A DNA stretch of 7,011 bases from Chloroflexota bacterium (lineage in GTDB: Bacteria; Chloroflexota; Anaerolineae; Anaerolineales; UBA11858): NCBI GenBank assembly GCA_003513015.1, contig DOTA01000354.1, forward strand, positions 1 through 7,011, given 5' to 3'. Shown here in pieces: positions 6,827-7,011 of this stretch (positions within the stretch are counted from its first letter, which is position 1; every line of letters begins with the position of its first letter). The notes beneath the pieces were generated by a model. That model did not search any database. It was not told where the DNA came from and worked only from the letters and a program-made list of their open reading frames with translations. The translations under genes and the position numbers were made by a program.

Positions 6827-7011
6827 ATGAAAAAACAGGAAGTGATTTCTCTTTGCCAAAGTAGGAGGCCGCGTGCTTATGGTTGGCTTCTGATAACGGG
6901 GTTATTTCTGCTGGTTGCTTGCCAGGCCGATGAATTTTCGCCCACGGTTACGGCGCTCCCCGCGGTAACCGCGCCACCCGTGGAAACGCTTCCCACCCCG
7001 GATGCTGGGGA
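6827..7011 (+). CDS. Lipoprotein with Thr/Pro-rich mature start (3' end missing)
   Basis: The frame from ATG 6827 stays open to the window end (61 codons). It has a positively charged n-region (MKK, and Arg13, Arg14, Arg16). A hydrophobic stretch [13 protein letters not shown] (19-31) leads straight into Cys32 (6920-6922). LVAC fits the type II signal peptidase lipobox, so the protein should be lipid-anchored on the outer face of the cytoplasmic membrane with Cys32 as its first mature residue. The mature start is [15 protein letters not shown] followed by more Pro and Thr, the same linker style as the preceding gene. The gene begins 16 bases after the preceding stop with no promoter or Shine-Dalgarno sequence, so it is probably co-transcribed from the promoter at 4533. 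Its function lies in the unseen C-terminal part. An AGGAGG at 6863-6868 is inside the gene and not followed by a useful start in any frame. Confidence 0.75.
   Translation, partial: MKKQEVISLCQSRRPRAYGWLLITGLFLLVACQADEFSPTVTALPAVTAPPVETLPTPDAG

Noticed and set aside
6863..6868. AGGAGG as a Shine-Dalgarno sequence for a later start of the lipoprotein
   Set aside because: The GTG and ATG after it are in another frame that stops within a few codons; in the lipoprotein frame it just encodes Arg-Arg.

Overview
The window most likely comes from a filamentous or sediment Chloroflexota of the Anaerolineae type. This is inferred from long Thr-Pro-rich low-complexity linkers flanking a TolB/PD40-type propeller, a lipoprotein with a Thr/Pro-rich mature start, a moderately GC-rich base composition, and a heterodimeric TM287/288-like ABC exporter. 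No rRNA or other marker gene is present to confirm this. All supported genes lie on the + strand.

Positions 1-4334 hold three closely spaced genes, with gaps of 33 and 35 bases. The first is the 3' part of an ABC half-exporter, the second an RsmF-type 16S rRNA m5C methyltransferase, and the third a complete ABC half-exporter. The two half-exporters complement each other. The first has Asp in place of the catalytic Glu and Gln in place of the H-loop His, but an intact LSGGQ signature. The second has canonical Glu and His but an altered LSVGQ signature. This is the pattern of a heterodimeric exporter with one hydrolytic and one degenerate ATP site. The unusual point is that an rRNA methyltransferase gene sits between the two subunits.

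Positions 4335-4572 are non-coding. They contain a 75-base imperfect palindrome (4349-4423) that looks like a dispersed intergenic repeat. They also contain a very good sigma70-type promoter (TTGACG, 17 bp, TAGAAT with extended -10 TG) whose predicted start of transcription lies only a few bases before the next ATG.

Positions 4573-6810 are a single reading frame of 745 codons broken by one in-frame TAA at 5542-5544. It encodes a membrane-anchored surface protein: basic cytoplasmic N-terminus, one transmembrane segment, a six-fold hexapeptide Thr/Pro linker, PD40/TolB-like propeller blades, a domain I do not recognise, and a Thr/Pro-rich C-terminal tail of about 100 residues. The TAA falls inside the fourth propeller blade, at a position where two sister blades have CAA (Gln). 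A single C-to-T change is therefore the simplest explanation. Sixteen bases downstream a lipoprotein gene begins (6827) and runs off the window.

The clearest things to follow up are the nonsense codon in the surface protein and the split heterodimeric exporter. I see no CRISPR array, insertion sequence, tRNA or rRNA, and no evidence in this window alone of a wholly new system.
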